Shown one piece after another: positions 41,054 to 49,927 of a DNA stretch of 64,000 bases. Origin of the DNA: Streptomyces sp. CB02980. Lineage in GTDB: Bacteria; Actinomycetota; Actinomycetes; Streptomycetales; Streptomycetaceae. The first letter of the stretch is position 1; every line of letters begins with the position of its first letter. The translations under genes and the position numbers were made by a program. The stretch covers positions 114,114 through 178,113 of the forward strand of contig NZ_JACSCH020000019.1 in the NCBI RefSeq assembly GCF_014451325.2, read 5' to 3'. Below the pieces are notes generated by a model, which was given only the letters and a program-made list of their open reading frames with translations, was not told where the DNA came from and ran no database searches.

Positions 41054-42748
41054 ATGGGCGCATGGGTGGTGCCGGGGTACACCGAAGCCCGGGAGCTGGG
41101 TGCCGGTGGCAGCGGGCGCGTGGTGCTCGCCACGCACGATGCGACCGGTCTGCCGGTCGCCGTGAAGTACCTGAGTGAGCGGTTCCGTTCGGACGAGGCG
41201 TTCGTGCGGGGGTTCCGGTCCGAGGCCCGGCTGCTCGGGGCCCTGGACAGTCCGTATGTCGTCGGGCTCTACGAGTACGTCGAGGCGCCGCGAGGCGCGG
41301 CCATCGTGATGGAGCTCGTCGACGGCGTCGCGTTGCGTGCCCTCATCGCGCGGGAGGGGTCGACGGGCCCCGAGGCCGCTCTCGTCGTGCTCAAGGGCTC
41401 GCTCCTGGGCCTCGCCGCCGCTCACCGTGCGGGAGTCGTGCACCGCGACTACAAGCCCGAGAACGTTCTGGTCGCCGCCGACGGGTCGTCCAAGCTCGTC
41501 GACTTCGGGATCGCGGCCGGCCGGGGCGCCACACCGGGTGTCGCCGGAACGCCCGCCTACATGGCGCCCGAGCAGTGGAACGGCGCTCCCGCTTCACCGG
41601 CGGCCGACGTCTACGCGGCGACGGCGACCTTCTTCGAGTGTCTGACCGGCCGTAAGCCGTTCTCCGGCGACAACTTCGCGGAGCTCGCTCTGCACCACAT
41701 CGATTCGCCCGTTCCCGACGGTCAGGCGCCGGAGCCGCTGCGCCCGCTGATCCGGCGAGGTCTGGCCAAGTCTCCGCACGAGCGGCCGGAGAACGCGGCC
41801 GCGTTCGTGACCGAGCTGGAAGCGGTCGCCACGGCCGCCTACGGACCGGACTGGGAAGAGCGCGGCCGGGGACGGCTGGCGGCGTTGGCCGCGCTCCTGC
41901 CCCTGCTGTTCCCTTCCTCCGGCGGCGGCGCGTCGGAGGGCACGACCGTGTTCGCCACCACGACGCTGCCGGCCCCGCCGCCGCGCCCCCGGTGGCGTCT
42001 CCCGCGCGGGGTGCCGGCGGGTGCGGCCGCGCTCGTCCTGGCGCTGCTGCTCGCCCTCGCCGCGCGGGCCGGCGTCGAGGAGACGAACGGTGACAAGGCC
42101 GCCCAGGCCTTCGCGACGACGAGCACCGGGCCGGGCGCGTCCCCGCCCGGGCCCGACACAGCACCACCGGCGCCGTCGGCGGCGCCGTCGTCCCCGGACG
42201 GCCCGGAACTCTCGCCGTCGGCAACGACGCCGACGCCCTCCTCGTCCGGGAGCACCGGGCCGAGCGCCACCTCCGACGGGCCTTCCACCGACGACACGAC
42301 GACGGCGCCGACCACGACCTCTCCCCCGACGCCCACGTCCGGCTCGGCATCGCCCACCGCTCCCACACCCACGTCCCCGACCGTCACTCCCCCGACCACG
42401 ACCACGACTCCCGCTCCCCCTCCCGTCGCCGTGACCGCGGTCTCCGTCACGAGCCTGCGCCAGACGGGGCCGACCACTGCCTCGGGCACCGTCGAGGTCA
42501 CGACGGACGGAACGGGGCCGGTGACGATCCACGTGGAGTGGTTCACCGGCGACGAGAACGGAGCGCCCGGCGCGCCCGACGGCTCCGAGACCTACCGGCG
42601 CGAAGGAGCGACCCGGTACACCCTCGCGCTCACCCATGACGTCCGGGGTGCCGGATGCTACTGGGGGCTGCGCGCGACCACGTACCCCGCCGCCTCGAAC
42701 GGCGGTTCCCTGCAGCAGATCTTCATCCGGCGGTGCACGATCTCATGA
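41054..42748 (+). CDS. Transmembrane Ser/Thr protein kinase with extracellular domain
   Basis: A 564-residue PknB-like kinase. The catalytic domain (about 8-270) has GAGGSGRV, Lys in VAVKYL, HRDYKPENVL (Asp132), DFGIA and the APE-type motif MAPEQ. One membrane helix lies at about 318-341. Outside is a ~110-residue Ser/Thr/Pro-rich stalk, then a ~100-residue Ig-like beta domain (VTAVSVTSLRQTGPTTASGT ... CYWGLRATTYP) instead of PASTA repeats. The next gene encodes a membrane protein with a related outer domain, and the two genes overlap by ATGA. Substrates are unknown. Confidence 0.88.
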   Translation: MGAWVVPGYTEARELGAGGSGRVVLATHDATGLPVAVKYLSERFRSDEAFVRGFRSEARLLGALDSPYVVGLYEYVEAPRGAAIVMELVDGVALRALIAREGSTGPEAALVVLKGSLLGLAAAHRAGVVHRDYKPENVLVAADGSSKLVDFGIAAGRGATPGVAGTPAYMAPEQWNGAPASPAADVYAATATFFECLTGRKPFSGDNFAELALHHIDSPVPDGQAPEPLRPLIRRGLAKSPHERPENAAAFVTELEAVATAAYGPDWEERGRGRLAALAALLPLLFPSSGGGASEGTTVFATTTLPAPPPRPRWRLPRGVPAGAAALVLALLLALAARAGVEETNGDKAAQAFATTSTGPGASPPGPDTAPPAPSAAPSSPDGPELSPSATTPTPSSSGSTGPSATSDGPSTDDTTTAPTTTSPPTPTSGSASPTAPTPTSPTVTPPTTTTTPAPPPVAVTAVSVTSLRQTGPTTASGTVEVTTDGTGPVTIHVEWFTGDENGAPGAPDGSETYRREGATRYTLALTHDVRGAGCYWGLRATTYPAASNGGSLQQIFIRRCTIS

Positions 42749-43350
42749 ACGACGACGACTACAGCGCCACCGAGCTCGGCAGCCACTGGTTCGAGCGTCC
42801 GACGCCGGAAGCGACACCCGACCGGGTGGAGGGCGAAGTGCTGCGGTTCGGGCCGGGCGTGACCGCGGCGGCCCTCCGGCGGGCCGAGAACAGTCCCACG
42901 GTGGTCGAGATCTGGCACGGCACGCTCCCCGGCGTCCCCGCGCCACGGCCCGCCCGCTCCCGAGGGCCGTGGCGCTACGCGTTCGCCGCCGTCGTGCTGG
43001 TCGCCGTCCTGATCTTCCTCGCCTGGCGGCAGTACGGGCCGGGCGTCGCGGTGCGGAACGTCACCGTCAGCGCCCCGGAATCCAGGCTGGGCTGCGACGG
43101 CACGGCCGACGTGGTGGGCCTGGTACGCACGGACGGGCGGCCCGGCACCCTCACATACCGCTGGGAACGCAGCGACGGAACCCGGTCCGGGGCCCTGAGC
43201 GAGAAGCTGGCCCGCGGACAGAAGGAAGCGAGTCTCCATCTTCTGTGGACCTTCCACGGGCCCGGCACCCACCAGGCCGTGGCACGGCTCGTGATCACCT
43301 CCCCCAGTGCCCACTCGTCGGCGGCGACGTTCACGTACGACTGCGGCTGA
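42745..43350 (+). CDS. Single-pass membrane protein with Ig-like outer domain
   Basis: A 201-residue protein: cytosolic N-terminal ~75 residues, rich in acidic and Pro residues, one membrane helix (about 76-96), and an outer domain of ~100 residues with two Cys and strands VRNVTVSAPESRLGCDGTAD, GTLTYRWERSDGT and FTYDCG. This outer domain has the same look as the C-terminal part of the adjacent kinase. The ATG overlaps the kinase stop (ATGA), so translation is coupled. It may be a partner or substrate of the kinase; its cytosolic arm has several Ser/Thr. The family is not recognised. Confidence 0.75.
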   Translation: MNDDDYSATELGSHWFERPTPEATPDRVEGEVLRFGPGVTAAALRRAENSPTVVEIWHGTLPGVPAPRPARSRGPWRYAFAAVVLVAVLIFLAWRQYGPGVAVRNVTVSAPESRLGCDGTADVVGLVRTDGRPGTLTYRWERSDGTRSGALSEKLARGQKEASLHLLWTFHGPGTHQAVARLVITSPSAHSSAATFTYDCG

Positions 43351-43422
43351 CTCGGCCGACGTGCGGCGGGTGTCCCGTACGAAGCGCTACGGATGGTGCT
43401 CAGGGGGTACGGAAGGCAACCG

Positions 43423-43460
43423 CCGCCGTCGAGAGGGCCGGGACCCGTCCTCGACGGCGG
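43423..43460. terminator. Terminator between convergent genes
   Basis: A perfect 11-bp stem (43423-43433 with 43450-43460) with a 16-base loop lies between the kinase operon and the dienelactone-hydrolase-like gene on the opposite strand. Confidence 0.65.
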
Positions 43461-43510
43461 CAGTCCGGCCGGCGCCGCCTACCGTCCGCTGCCCGCCGGG
43501 GGGCTTGGCG

Positions 43511-44233
43511 TCACTTCAGGTGCCGGTCCAGGAACCGGCACCCGTCCTCCAGCTCGAACCACGGGGTCCCGGTGTGCCCTCCGAGATTGGCGTGCAGCGT
43601 CTTCTCCTCGCTGCCGAAGGCGTCGAAGAGGTCCAGGGCCCGTTGCCGGGGGTTTCCTTCGTCGTCCCACTGCAACAGGAACAACAACGGAATGGTGACC
43701 TGCCGGGCCTCCTCGCGCTGGGCTCGGGGCACGAACCCCCCGGCGAAGAAGCCGGCGGCCGCGATGCGCGGCTCGGCCACGGCCAGCCGGATGCCGAGGG
43801 CGGTCCACCCCCCGGAGTACCCGACCCGGCCGCCGATCTCGGGCAGCTCGAGGACGGCGTCCAGAGTCGTCTGCCATTCCGGGACCGCGTTCTCGACCAG
43901 CGGGCCGATGAAGGACTCGAAGATCTCGTCGACCGGTTCACCGGCCTGCGTCGCCCGCCGGAGCTCGGCACGGACCTGCTCGTCGGCGGCGGAACGGGGA
44001 CGGTCGCCGCACCCGGCGGCGTCGATGGTGGCCACCGCGTAGCCGCGCGACGCGGTGTACCGGGCCCGGGCCACCAGCCGGGGGTCCGCCTTGGGCAGGC
44101 CGTTGTTGTGGGACATCAGGACCAGCGGGGCCGGTGCGGATCCAGGCGTCCACAGGGTGCCGGGGATCTCCCCGAGGGTGAATTCGCGCTCGAGGACGCC
44201 GTCGTCGAGGCGTTGTTCAGAAGTGAATTGCAC
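43511..44233 (-). CDS. Dienelactone-hydrolase-like alpha/beta hydrolase
   Basis: A 240-residue soluble alpha/beta hydrolase. The nucleophile elbow is GYSGG (Ser140), the acid is likely Asp in FLLQWDDEGN and the base His in LGGHTGTPW. An N-terminal LVLMSHNNGLP strand forms the oxyanion hole. The substrate is unknown; carboxylesterase or lactonase activity would fit the fold. It starts at a GTG at 44233 with AAAGG upstream. The 296 bases to 44529 are a divergent promoter region with no recognised gene. Confidence 0.78.
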   Translation of the reverse strand: MQFTSEQRLDDGVLEREFTLGEIPGTLWTPGSAPAPLVLMSHNNGLPKADPRLVARARYTASRGYAVATIDAAGCGDRPRSAADEQVRAELRRATQAGEPVDEIFESFIGPLVENAVPEWQTTLDAVLELPEIGGRVGYSGGWTALGIRLAVAEPRIAAAGFFAGGFVPRAQREEARQVTIPLLFLLQWDDEGNPRQRALDLFDAFGSEEKTLHANLGGHTGTPWFELEDGCRFLDRHLK

Positions 44234-44529
44234 GGTCGTGCCTTTCGGGAGGGCTCTTGAACGGCGCTCCCGGACGACCTATCGCCCGACCGCGACCCCG
44301 GAGGGGAGCACCCATGTCGATACTGCGTTCACGGGTACCACCTCCTCTTGCTCTCGCACGGCCGCCGCGAGGCTAGCAACGCTCGCCGTGGTCCGCCAAC
44401 GGGTTTTCGCGGTGGCCTCGGATGTCGGTTCCGGTCGAGGCGAGGCGCCTTCGTACCGACATGCGCGAGGACCCGCCCGGTGGTGGAATGGATCCACCGA
44501 GAGAGCCACGACACCAGGGGTTGGGCGCC

Positions 44530-44973
44530 GTGAACGACGAAGCCGAAGAACTGGGACCGATCGACTACCTGATCGTGGAGTTCCCAGGCAACCGAATGAC
44601 CGGCGAGGGCCTGCCCCTCCTGGTCGATCTCGTGGATCGTGGCCTCATTCGCATCCTCGACCTGACGTTCGTCAGGAAGGAGGAGGACGGCTCCGTGAGC
44701 GGCCTGGAGATCGCCGACCTCACCGGTGACGGCGAGCTCGACCTGGCCGTCTTCGAGGGCGTGTCCTCCGGGCTCCTCGGTCAGGACGACCTCGAAGAAG
44801 CCGCGAGCGCCCTGCAGCCGGGCAGTTCCGCCGGCGTCCTCGTCTACGAGAACCGCTGGGCGGCGCCCTTCGCGGCGGCCCTGGCCCGCGGTGGTGCCCA
44901 GGTGGTCGCCTCCGGACGGATCCCGGTACCCGCCCTCCTGGCCGCGCTCGAGAGCACGGACGACGCCCGCTGA
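44530..44973 (+). CDS. DUF6325 (DUF1269-like) family protein
   Basis: A 147-residue cytosolic protein: GPIDYLIVEFPGNRMTGEGL, VDRGLIRILDLTFVRKEEDG, and ALQPGSSAGVLVYENRWAAP, which are the conserved blocks of this actinobacterial family. Function is unknown; members are usually found with SHOCT proteins, as here. The GTG at 44530 is preferred (AGGGG upstream). An in-frame ATG at 44491 would add 13 residues. The SHOCT gene follows after 39 bases, forming an operon. Confidence 0.82.
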   Translation: MNDEAEELGPIDYLIVEFPGNRMTGEGLPLLVDLVDRGLIRILDLTFVRKEEDGSVSGLEIADLTGDGELDLAVFEGVSSGLLGQDDLEEAASALQPGSSAGVLVYENRWAAPFAAALARGGAQVVASGRIPVPALLAALESTDDAR

Positions 44974-45012
44974 GCGTCGGCTGACGTCAGTCGAGGAAAG
45001 AAGGGAACGTCC

Positions 45013-45306
45013 ATGCCAGGCCTCCTCCGCGGTGTCGCGCGTACGGCCGTCGTCGCCGGAACCGCAACCGCCGTATCGAACCGGGTGAGCCGCCGCCAGC
45101 AGGGGCGGTGGGCGGCACAGCAGGAACAGCAGTACGCAGCTCCGCCACCGCCACCGCCCCCTGCGGCCGCACCCGCGCCCGCCCCGGCGGGCTCCGACAT
45201 GACGAGCAAGATCGATCAGCTGAAGCAACTCGGCGAGCTCAGGGACCAGGGCGTACTCACCGACAGTGAGTTCGAGGAACAGAAGCGCAGGATTCTCCAG
45301 GCCTGA
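45013..45306 (+). CDS. SHOCT domain protein
   Basis: A 97-residue protein. The N-terminus is basic with a weakly hydrophobic segment (about 5-22), followed by a Pro/Ala run (about 43-60) and a C-terminal SHOCT motif (IDQLKQLGELRDQGVLTDSE, then FEEQKRRIL). SHOCT is a short helical hairpin thought to mediate oligomerisation. It pairs with the upstream DUF6325 gene. AAGGGAAC lies just before the ATG. Confidence 0.85.
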   Translation: MPGLLRGVARTAVVAGTATAVSNRVSRRQQGRWAAQQEQQYAAPPPPPPPAAAPAPAPAGSDMTSKIDQLKQLGELRDQGVLTDSEFEEQKRRILQA

Positions 45307-45349
45307 GGCCGGGGCCGCCATGGCACTGATGCCGGTGCCGGGACGCGGT

Positions 45350-45805
45350 TCACGTCATGAGCAGGCGGAGGCCGAGATCTGCCGCGTCGAGGCCGGTGAG
45401 GTCGCTGATTCGCTCCGCCCACCTGCCGGAGTCGAGGTCTTCGCCGAGGCGCCGCACTGCCCTCTGCTCGGCCTCCGGCCCACCCTCGTCCACACCGACA
45501 TCGCACGGCGCACGTGATCCTCCAGGTACGCGCCCGGTCGGCGCCAGAACGCCTCGAACAGGCCATCGGCGCAGTCCCACGGGATCGGCACCGGCTCGGC
45601 GCGGGCGCCGATCGCGTCTGCCATCCCCGCGAGCGACGGAAAGCCCTCGAGGACGGCGGCGAACTCGGGCAGGTAGTCGCGGGTGAGCCAGAACCGGTCC
45701 TGCCATCCGGGCTCGTCCGTGTAGAACGTGAGCACCACCACGCGGCGGGCCACACGCCGCATCTCGCGCGTCCGCGCGTCCCCGAGCGCGCCCCGGATCC
45801 GCCAC
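45350..45805 (-). pseudogene. 3' remnant of a SAM-dependent methyltransferase gene, frameshifted
   Basis: On the minus strand, MRRVARRVVVLTFYTDEPGW, RFWLTRDYLPEF and VPIPWDCADGLFEAFWRRPG match the C-terminal half of a class I methyltransferase common in Streptomyces (ubiE-like). Around 45480 the match jumps frame and continues EAEQRAVRRLGEDLDSGRWA and GLDAADLGLRLLMT to a stop at 45350. The N-terminal half with the SAM motif is not found upstream. A single-base error could repair the frameshift but not the missing half. Confidence 0.6.
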
Positions 45806-45940
45806 GTGAGGGTCGAGAACCGTCCCGCGTCATGGGCCAGTCGCGCAGCACGCGGAGCGCCGCGGCGCCCGTCGCCGTCCGCCCGCGAGCCGGGACCACG
45901 GCCGGTTCAGCCGCGAGCCCGGCCACGGGCTGGACACCCC

Positions 45941-46663
45941 TCAGGAACGGAGGAACGCGCGGACGCCCTGGGAGACGGTGTCGTCACCGAGGAGGTCGTT
46001 GTGGGCCAGGCAGCCCGCGGCGTTGTTGGTCGCCCCGGTCAGGGGAACACTGCTGTCGGGGTTGATGACCTCGTCGCAGTTGGACCACCAGGTGGCGTAG
46101 CGCACGGTCCCGGGCGTCTCGTCGCCCGACGCGAGGCCCTTCTGGACGTACGAGCCCGGAGTCATGTCGCGGCAGGCCTGGTCCCACAGCGCGCAGGCCC
46201 ATGCGGTGCTCGTGCCGTGGTTGGGACCGGCGAGGGAGACCCAGTGGGCGACCGAGGCCTGGCCGGCGGGGTCGTACTTCGCGTACCAGCGGGTGACGAG
46301 GCTGCCGAAGGAGTGCGCGACGAGGTCGACCCGGCTCGCACCGGTCTGGCGCTTCACGCTCTCGATGTACGCCGCGAGTTCGCCGGACAGTACCTCGTTC
46401 ACGGACCGGTGCGTGTCGTAGCCGAAGGAGAACAGCTCGCCGTCCGCGTATCCGTCGGCCTTGAAGTCCTCACGCAGGCCGCCCCATACGCCGGGGTCCG
46501 CGTTGTAGCCGTGGACGAACACGACCGGCGTGTGGGCGACCGCGGCCGCACTCCGGACGGGCGCCTGGGCTCGGACCGCGGCGGTGGGCACGAGCAAGGA
46601 CACGACGGTGGCCAGTATCGGAACGGCGATCCTGGCGGCGATCCGGGAACCGGGCTTCAACAC
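45941..46663 (-). CDS. Secreted lipase/esterase, alpha/beta fold
   Basis: A 240-residue secreted protein: signal peptide (about 1-33), then PVVFVHGYNADPGVWGGLR, nucleophile elbow AHSFG (Ser118), a SLAGPNHGT segment and a C-terminal CLAHNDLLGD with the probable catalytic His. This is the pattern of small Streptomyces triacylglycerol lipases (class I.7 or LipA/LipB-like). Cys residues near 155, 165, 197 and 220 suggest disulfides. The start may be the GTG at 46663 or the TTG at 46660; GGGGGA spacing favours the TTG. Confidence 0.82.
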   Translation of the reverse strand: MLKPGSRIAARIAVPILATVVSLLVPTAAVRAQAPVRSAAAVAHTPVVFVHGYNADPGVWGGLREDFKADGYADGELFSFGYDTHRSVNEVLSGELAAYIESVKRQTGASRVDLVAHSFGSLVTRWYAKYDPAGQASVAHWVSLAGPNHGTSTAWACALWDQACRDMTPGSYVQKGLASGDETPGTVRYATWWSNCDEVINPDSSVPLTGATNNAAGCLAHNDLLGDDTVSQGVRAFLRS

Positions 46664-46777
46664 ACTTCCCCCTACGACGTGTTACGCACGAGTAGTCAGG
46701 AGCATGGTGGGGCCTCGGGGCCTGGATGAACAGCCCTCGTACGCCAGGGGTGTTCCGCGCAGCGCCGGCCGACTCCC

Positions 46778-47386
46778 TCACCGGGCGCCGGCCGCCGGTG
46801 GCGTCCAGCTCGGGTCTCGGCCGCTGAGGCCCACCGCCCGGTCCAGGAGCGGCGCGTCGTCCGCGACGGGCACCACGGCTCCGAAAATGCCTCCTCCTCG
46901 GGTCTCGTCCTCCGCGGCCGCCAGCAGGAACGCGTGCGAGGCCCCCAGCGCGGTGTCGTCGGGGGTGTACGCCTGGCCGGTGGCCCGGGCCAGGTCCCAG
47001 CCGTGGATCACCAGTTCGTCGACGGCGACCGCCGCCGCGATCTCGCCGGGCAGGTCCACGCTGCCCGCACGGGTCATGCCCGTCCAGGCGGACGGCTCCC
47101 TCCAGGCCTCGGCCAGTTCGTCCAGGACCTGCGGCAGCACCTCGCGCCAGTCGGCGGGGAGGGAGGGCACAGCCGTGTCGGGGGCTGTGTCCGTCGTGGG
47201 CCCCAGGTCCTTGCGGGCCGCGTCGCGGAAGGCCACGGCAAGTCCGGTGAGGTGGCCCAGGAGGTTCCCGACCGCGTAGTCGGGGCAGGGCGTCGGGTCG
47301 GCGAGCCTCGTGTCGGGGACGGCCGCCGCGAGACGGGCCACGACGCGGGTCTGTGGCCCGAGGTCGAATGTCGTCGATTCGGTCAT
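46778..47386 (-). CDS. TIGR03086 family (DinB/mycothiol-dependent-like) protein
   Basis: A 202-residue protein with the four-helix DinB-like fold of the maleylpyruvate-isomerase N-terminal group: PTPCPDYAVGNLLGHLTGLA at the N-terminus and AVDELVIHGWDLARATG in the second half, which carry the metal-binding His residues. Members are thought to be thiol-dependent metalloenzymes using mycothiol; the reaction is unknown. AAGGAG lies 7 bases before the ATG. Confidence 0.82.
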   Translation of the reverse strand: MTESTTFDLGPQTRVVARLAAAVPDTRLADPTPCPDYAVGNLLGHLTGLAVAFRDAARKDLGPTTDTAPDTAVPSLPADWREVLPQVLDELAEAWREPSAWTGMTRAGSVDLPGEIAAAVAVDELVIHGWDLARATGQAYTPDDTALGASHAFLLAAAEDETRGGGIFGAVVPVADDAPLLDRAVGLSGRDPSWTPPAAGAR

Positions 47387-47573
47387 CTGCCGCTCCTTGG
47401 GCGCTTGGGTGTGCGGGGTAGACCGGGTGCGGCGCACGGACTCATCGGTTGTCGCGCTCCCGATCGAGGCGCCGGCCACGGAGCAGTCCCGCGCGCGACG
47501 GCAGAGGGTGGCGCCTCGGTAAGCGGGCTCCTCGTCTTCGGCAGGGGGCTTCATCGTCGCCCTGCTGCGACCC

Positions 47574-47600
47574 GGGGGCGCGGCGAACCGCCGCGCCCCC
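47574..47600 (-). terminator. Terminator of the DNA ligase gene
   Basis: A perfect 12-bp stem (47574-47585 with 47589-47600) with a 3-base AAC loop lies 23 bases downstream of the ligase stop codon. Confidence 0.75.
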
Positions 47601-47623
47601 GCCCTCATCAGCTCATCGGCCCA

Positions 47624-49705
47624 TCAGGCCAGGTAGTCGGCAACCCGCTCCGCGAAGGCCTCCGGGGTGAGGACTTCCACGCCGAGTTCGGCGGCCTTGA
47701 CCGCCTTCGAGCTCGGCTTGCCGTTCGCCGACGGGGCTGCCACGAGGATGGACGTCTTCGCGCTGACGCTGCTTCCCGCGCGACCGCCGGCCTTCTCGAT
47801 CAGGGCGTTCATCTCGGAGCGGCCGAATCCGTCCAGCGGGCCGGCCATCTTTCCGGTGACCACGACGACCTTGCCCTCCAGCGGACCGCCGCTCTGGGCC
47901 GCCGACGGAGCCTCGGGCTCGGTCATGTTGACGCCCGCCGCTGTCAGCTTGTCGATGACGGAGGCCAGCGCTGCCACCTGCTCGACGACGACCGGGGCCT
48001 TCTCCGGGCCGATCCCCTCGACGTCCTGCATCTCGGTGGCGTCGGCCTGCCGGATCGCGTCCATGGTGCCGAAGTGCCGGGCGATACGGCGGGACATGCT
48101 GCGCCCGGTGCCGAGCACTCCCAAGGCGCAGAAGACACGGTTGAGGGGGCGGCCCTTCGCGGCCTCGATCTGCTCGGCGAGCTTGGCCCCCCGCTTCGCG
48201 CTGCCGGACGCGGCCGTCAGCTGCTCCACGGTCAGTGTGAAGAGGTCCGCCACGTCGCGGACGTCGCCCGAATCCACCAGAGCCGCCACGTACGTCTTGC
48301 CGAGGCCGTCGATGTCGAGCATCTCGCGCCCGGCGGCGTACTCGATCAGGGCCGGGAGCGCGCACGCCGTGCCCTTCGCGCAGCGCCACCGCTCCTGTGC
48401 CGTGTTGATCTCGCCACCGCAGCGGGGGCACGCCTCGGGCAGGGGCACCGGCGTCGCTCCGGCCGGGCGGAGCGGGACGACCGCCGCCTGGACGCGCGGG
48501 ATGATGTCGCCCGCCTTGTACACCGTCACCGTGTCGCCGATGTGGAGGTCGCGGCGGCGGATGTCCGCCGGGTTGTGCAGGGTGGCCCGGGTGACCGTCG
48601 ATCCGTCGATCTCGACCGCGGTGAGGATCGCGGTGGGGGCCAGGACGCCGGTGCGGCCGACCTCCCACACGACGTCCTCCAGCACCGTCTGCCGCTCGAT
48701 CGCAGGCAGCTTGACCGCGATGGCCCAGTGCGGGAAACGGGAGCCGAGTCCGGCCGCCTCCTGCTCGGCCGTGTCGTTCAGCTTGATGACCAGGCCGTCG
48801 ATTCCTACGGGCAGCTCCGTACGTATCGCGGCGACGGCATCGGCCTGTGCCTGGGCGGCGGCCAGATCGGAGACGACGAGCAGGCCTGCCGGGGAGGCCG
48901 CGGTCGTCTGCACCCCGGCATCGGCCACCGCTGCCAGCGCCTCGGCGTGGGTCGCTCCCGCCGGCAGGAACGACACGCCGTCCAGCTCCACCACCCCGTA
49001 CGCCCAGAACGTCATCCGGAGCCGGTACGGGCGGCCCTTCGCCCTCAGCGTGCCCGCCGTGCCGTTGCGGGGGTTGACGAAGACCTGCGCGCCATGGGCG
49101 GTGCGGACCTCGTTCGCCGTCTCGAACTGCTCCTGGGTGAAGGCGACCTCGCCCCGGACCTCGACGGTGACCGGCTCGGCGAGCTGCTCGGGCAGGCCGT
49201 CGATCTGACCGATCACATGGCTGACGTCCTCGCCGTGCCTGCCGTCGCCGCGGGTGATGACCTGCACCAGGCGGCCGTCGCGGTAACGGGCGGCCACGGC
49301 CGCTCCGTCGATCTTCGGCTCGACGGTGAAACCACCGGCCGGGGCGCGGCCGAGGCGACGCTCGACGGAGGCGCCCCAGGCCACCAGCCCCTCGGCGTCG
49401 AAGACATTGTCCAGGCTCAGCAGTCGAGTGGTGTGCGCGACGTCGCCGGCCGGGGCGGCACCGTCCGCCACCAGGCCGGTGGGGCTGTCCGGGGAAACCT
49501 CTGCCGGGTTCTCCTCCTCCCAGGCCAGGACGGCGAGCCGAAGCCGGTCGTACGAGGTGTCGTCCATCGCGCTGTCGCCGTCCCCGTAATAGGACTGCGA
49601 GGCCTCGCGGAGGCGCTGGAGGGCGGCCTCGTACGCGGCGCGGTCGGACACGGTGGGCAGGTCGGACAGGCCGGACAGCGCCTCATCGGCGGGAATCGTC
49701 GTCAT
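47624..49705 (-). CDS. NAD-dependent DNA ligase (LigA type, probable accessory copy)
   Basis: A 693-residue ligase with all domains: Ia (1-~75), adenylation with Lys131 in EPKIDG, OB fold (about 330-410), Zn finger (CPRCGG and then CAKGTACAL), HhH domain (about 460-590, with LDIDGLG, DVEGIGPEKA) and BRCT (about 610-690). The N-terminal and catalytic sequences differ from the housekeeping Streptomyces LigA as I recall it, for example SYYGDGDSAMDDTSYDRL where LigA has RFYVxDxPxxSDAEYD. This suggests a second, accessory ligase. The ATG at 49705 follows GAGAGG. It is divergent from a DUF4132 gene. Confidence 0.88.
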   Translation of the reverse strand: MTTIPADEALSGLSDLPTVSDRAAYEAALQRLREASQSYYGDGDSAMDDTSYDRLRLAVLAWEEENPAEVSPDSPTGLVADGAAPAGDVAHTTRLLSLDNVFDAEGLVAWGASVERRLGRAPAGGFTVEPKIDGAAVAARYRDGRLVQVITRGDGRHGEDVSHVIGQIDGLPEQLAEPVTVEVRGEVAFTQEQFETANEVRTAHGAQVFVNPRNGTAGTLRAKGRPYRLRMTFWAYGVVELDGVSFLPAGATHAEALAAVADAGVQTTAASPAGLLVVSDLAAAQAQADAVAAIRTELPVGIDGLVIKLNDTAEQEAAGLGSRFPHWAIAVKLPAIERQTVLEDVVWEVGRTGVLAPTAILTAVEIDGSTVTRATLHNPADIRRRDLHIGDTVTVYKAGDIIPRVQAAVVPLRPAGATPVPLPEACPRCGGEINTAQERWRCAKGTACALPALIEYAAGREMLDIDGLGKTYVAALVDSGDVRDVADLFTLTVEQLTAASGSAKRGAKLAEQIEAAKGRPLNRVFCALGVLGTGRSMSRRIARHFGTMDAIRQADATEMQDVEGIGPEKAPVVVEQVAALASVIDKLTAAGVNMTEPEAPSAAQSGGPLEGKVVVVTGKMAGPLDGFGRSEMNALIEKAGGRAGSSVSAKTSILVAAPSANGKPSSKAVKAAELGVEVLTPEAFAERVADYLA

Positions 49706-49927
49706 GAGGAGATCCTCTCGCGAGGGTCTGACAATGCCCGGTGAGCCCGGTTGGAGCCGCTCAGGCGCCGGGGCTGCGCGCCGCCGATGTGATGCCGCGT
49801 CTTGGTTGCCGGTCACGCCGTCCGACGGTCGGCGCACCTCGTCGGAGGGTGTTGTCAGTGGCTCCCGGTACGTTGTGGTCAGCTGCTCGAACTCCTGGGG
49901 CGGCGATGCACGACGGGGGTACAGACG

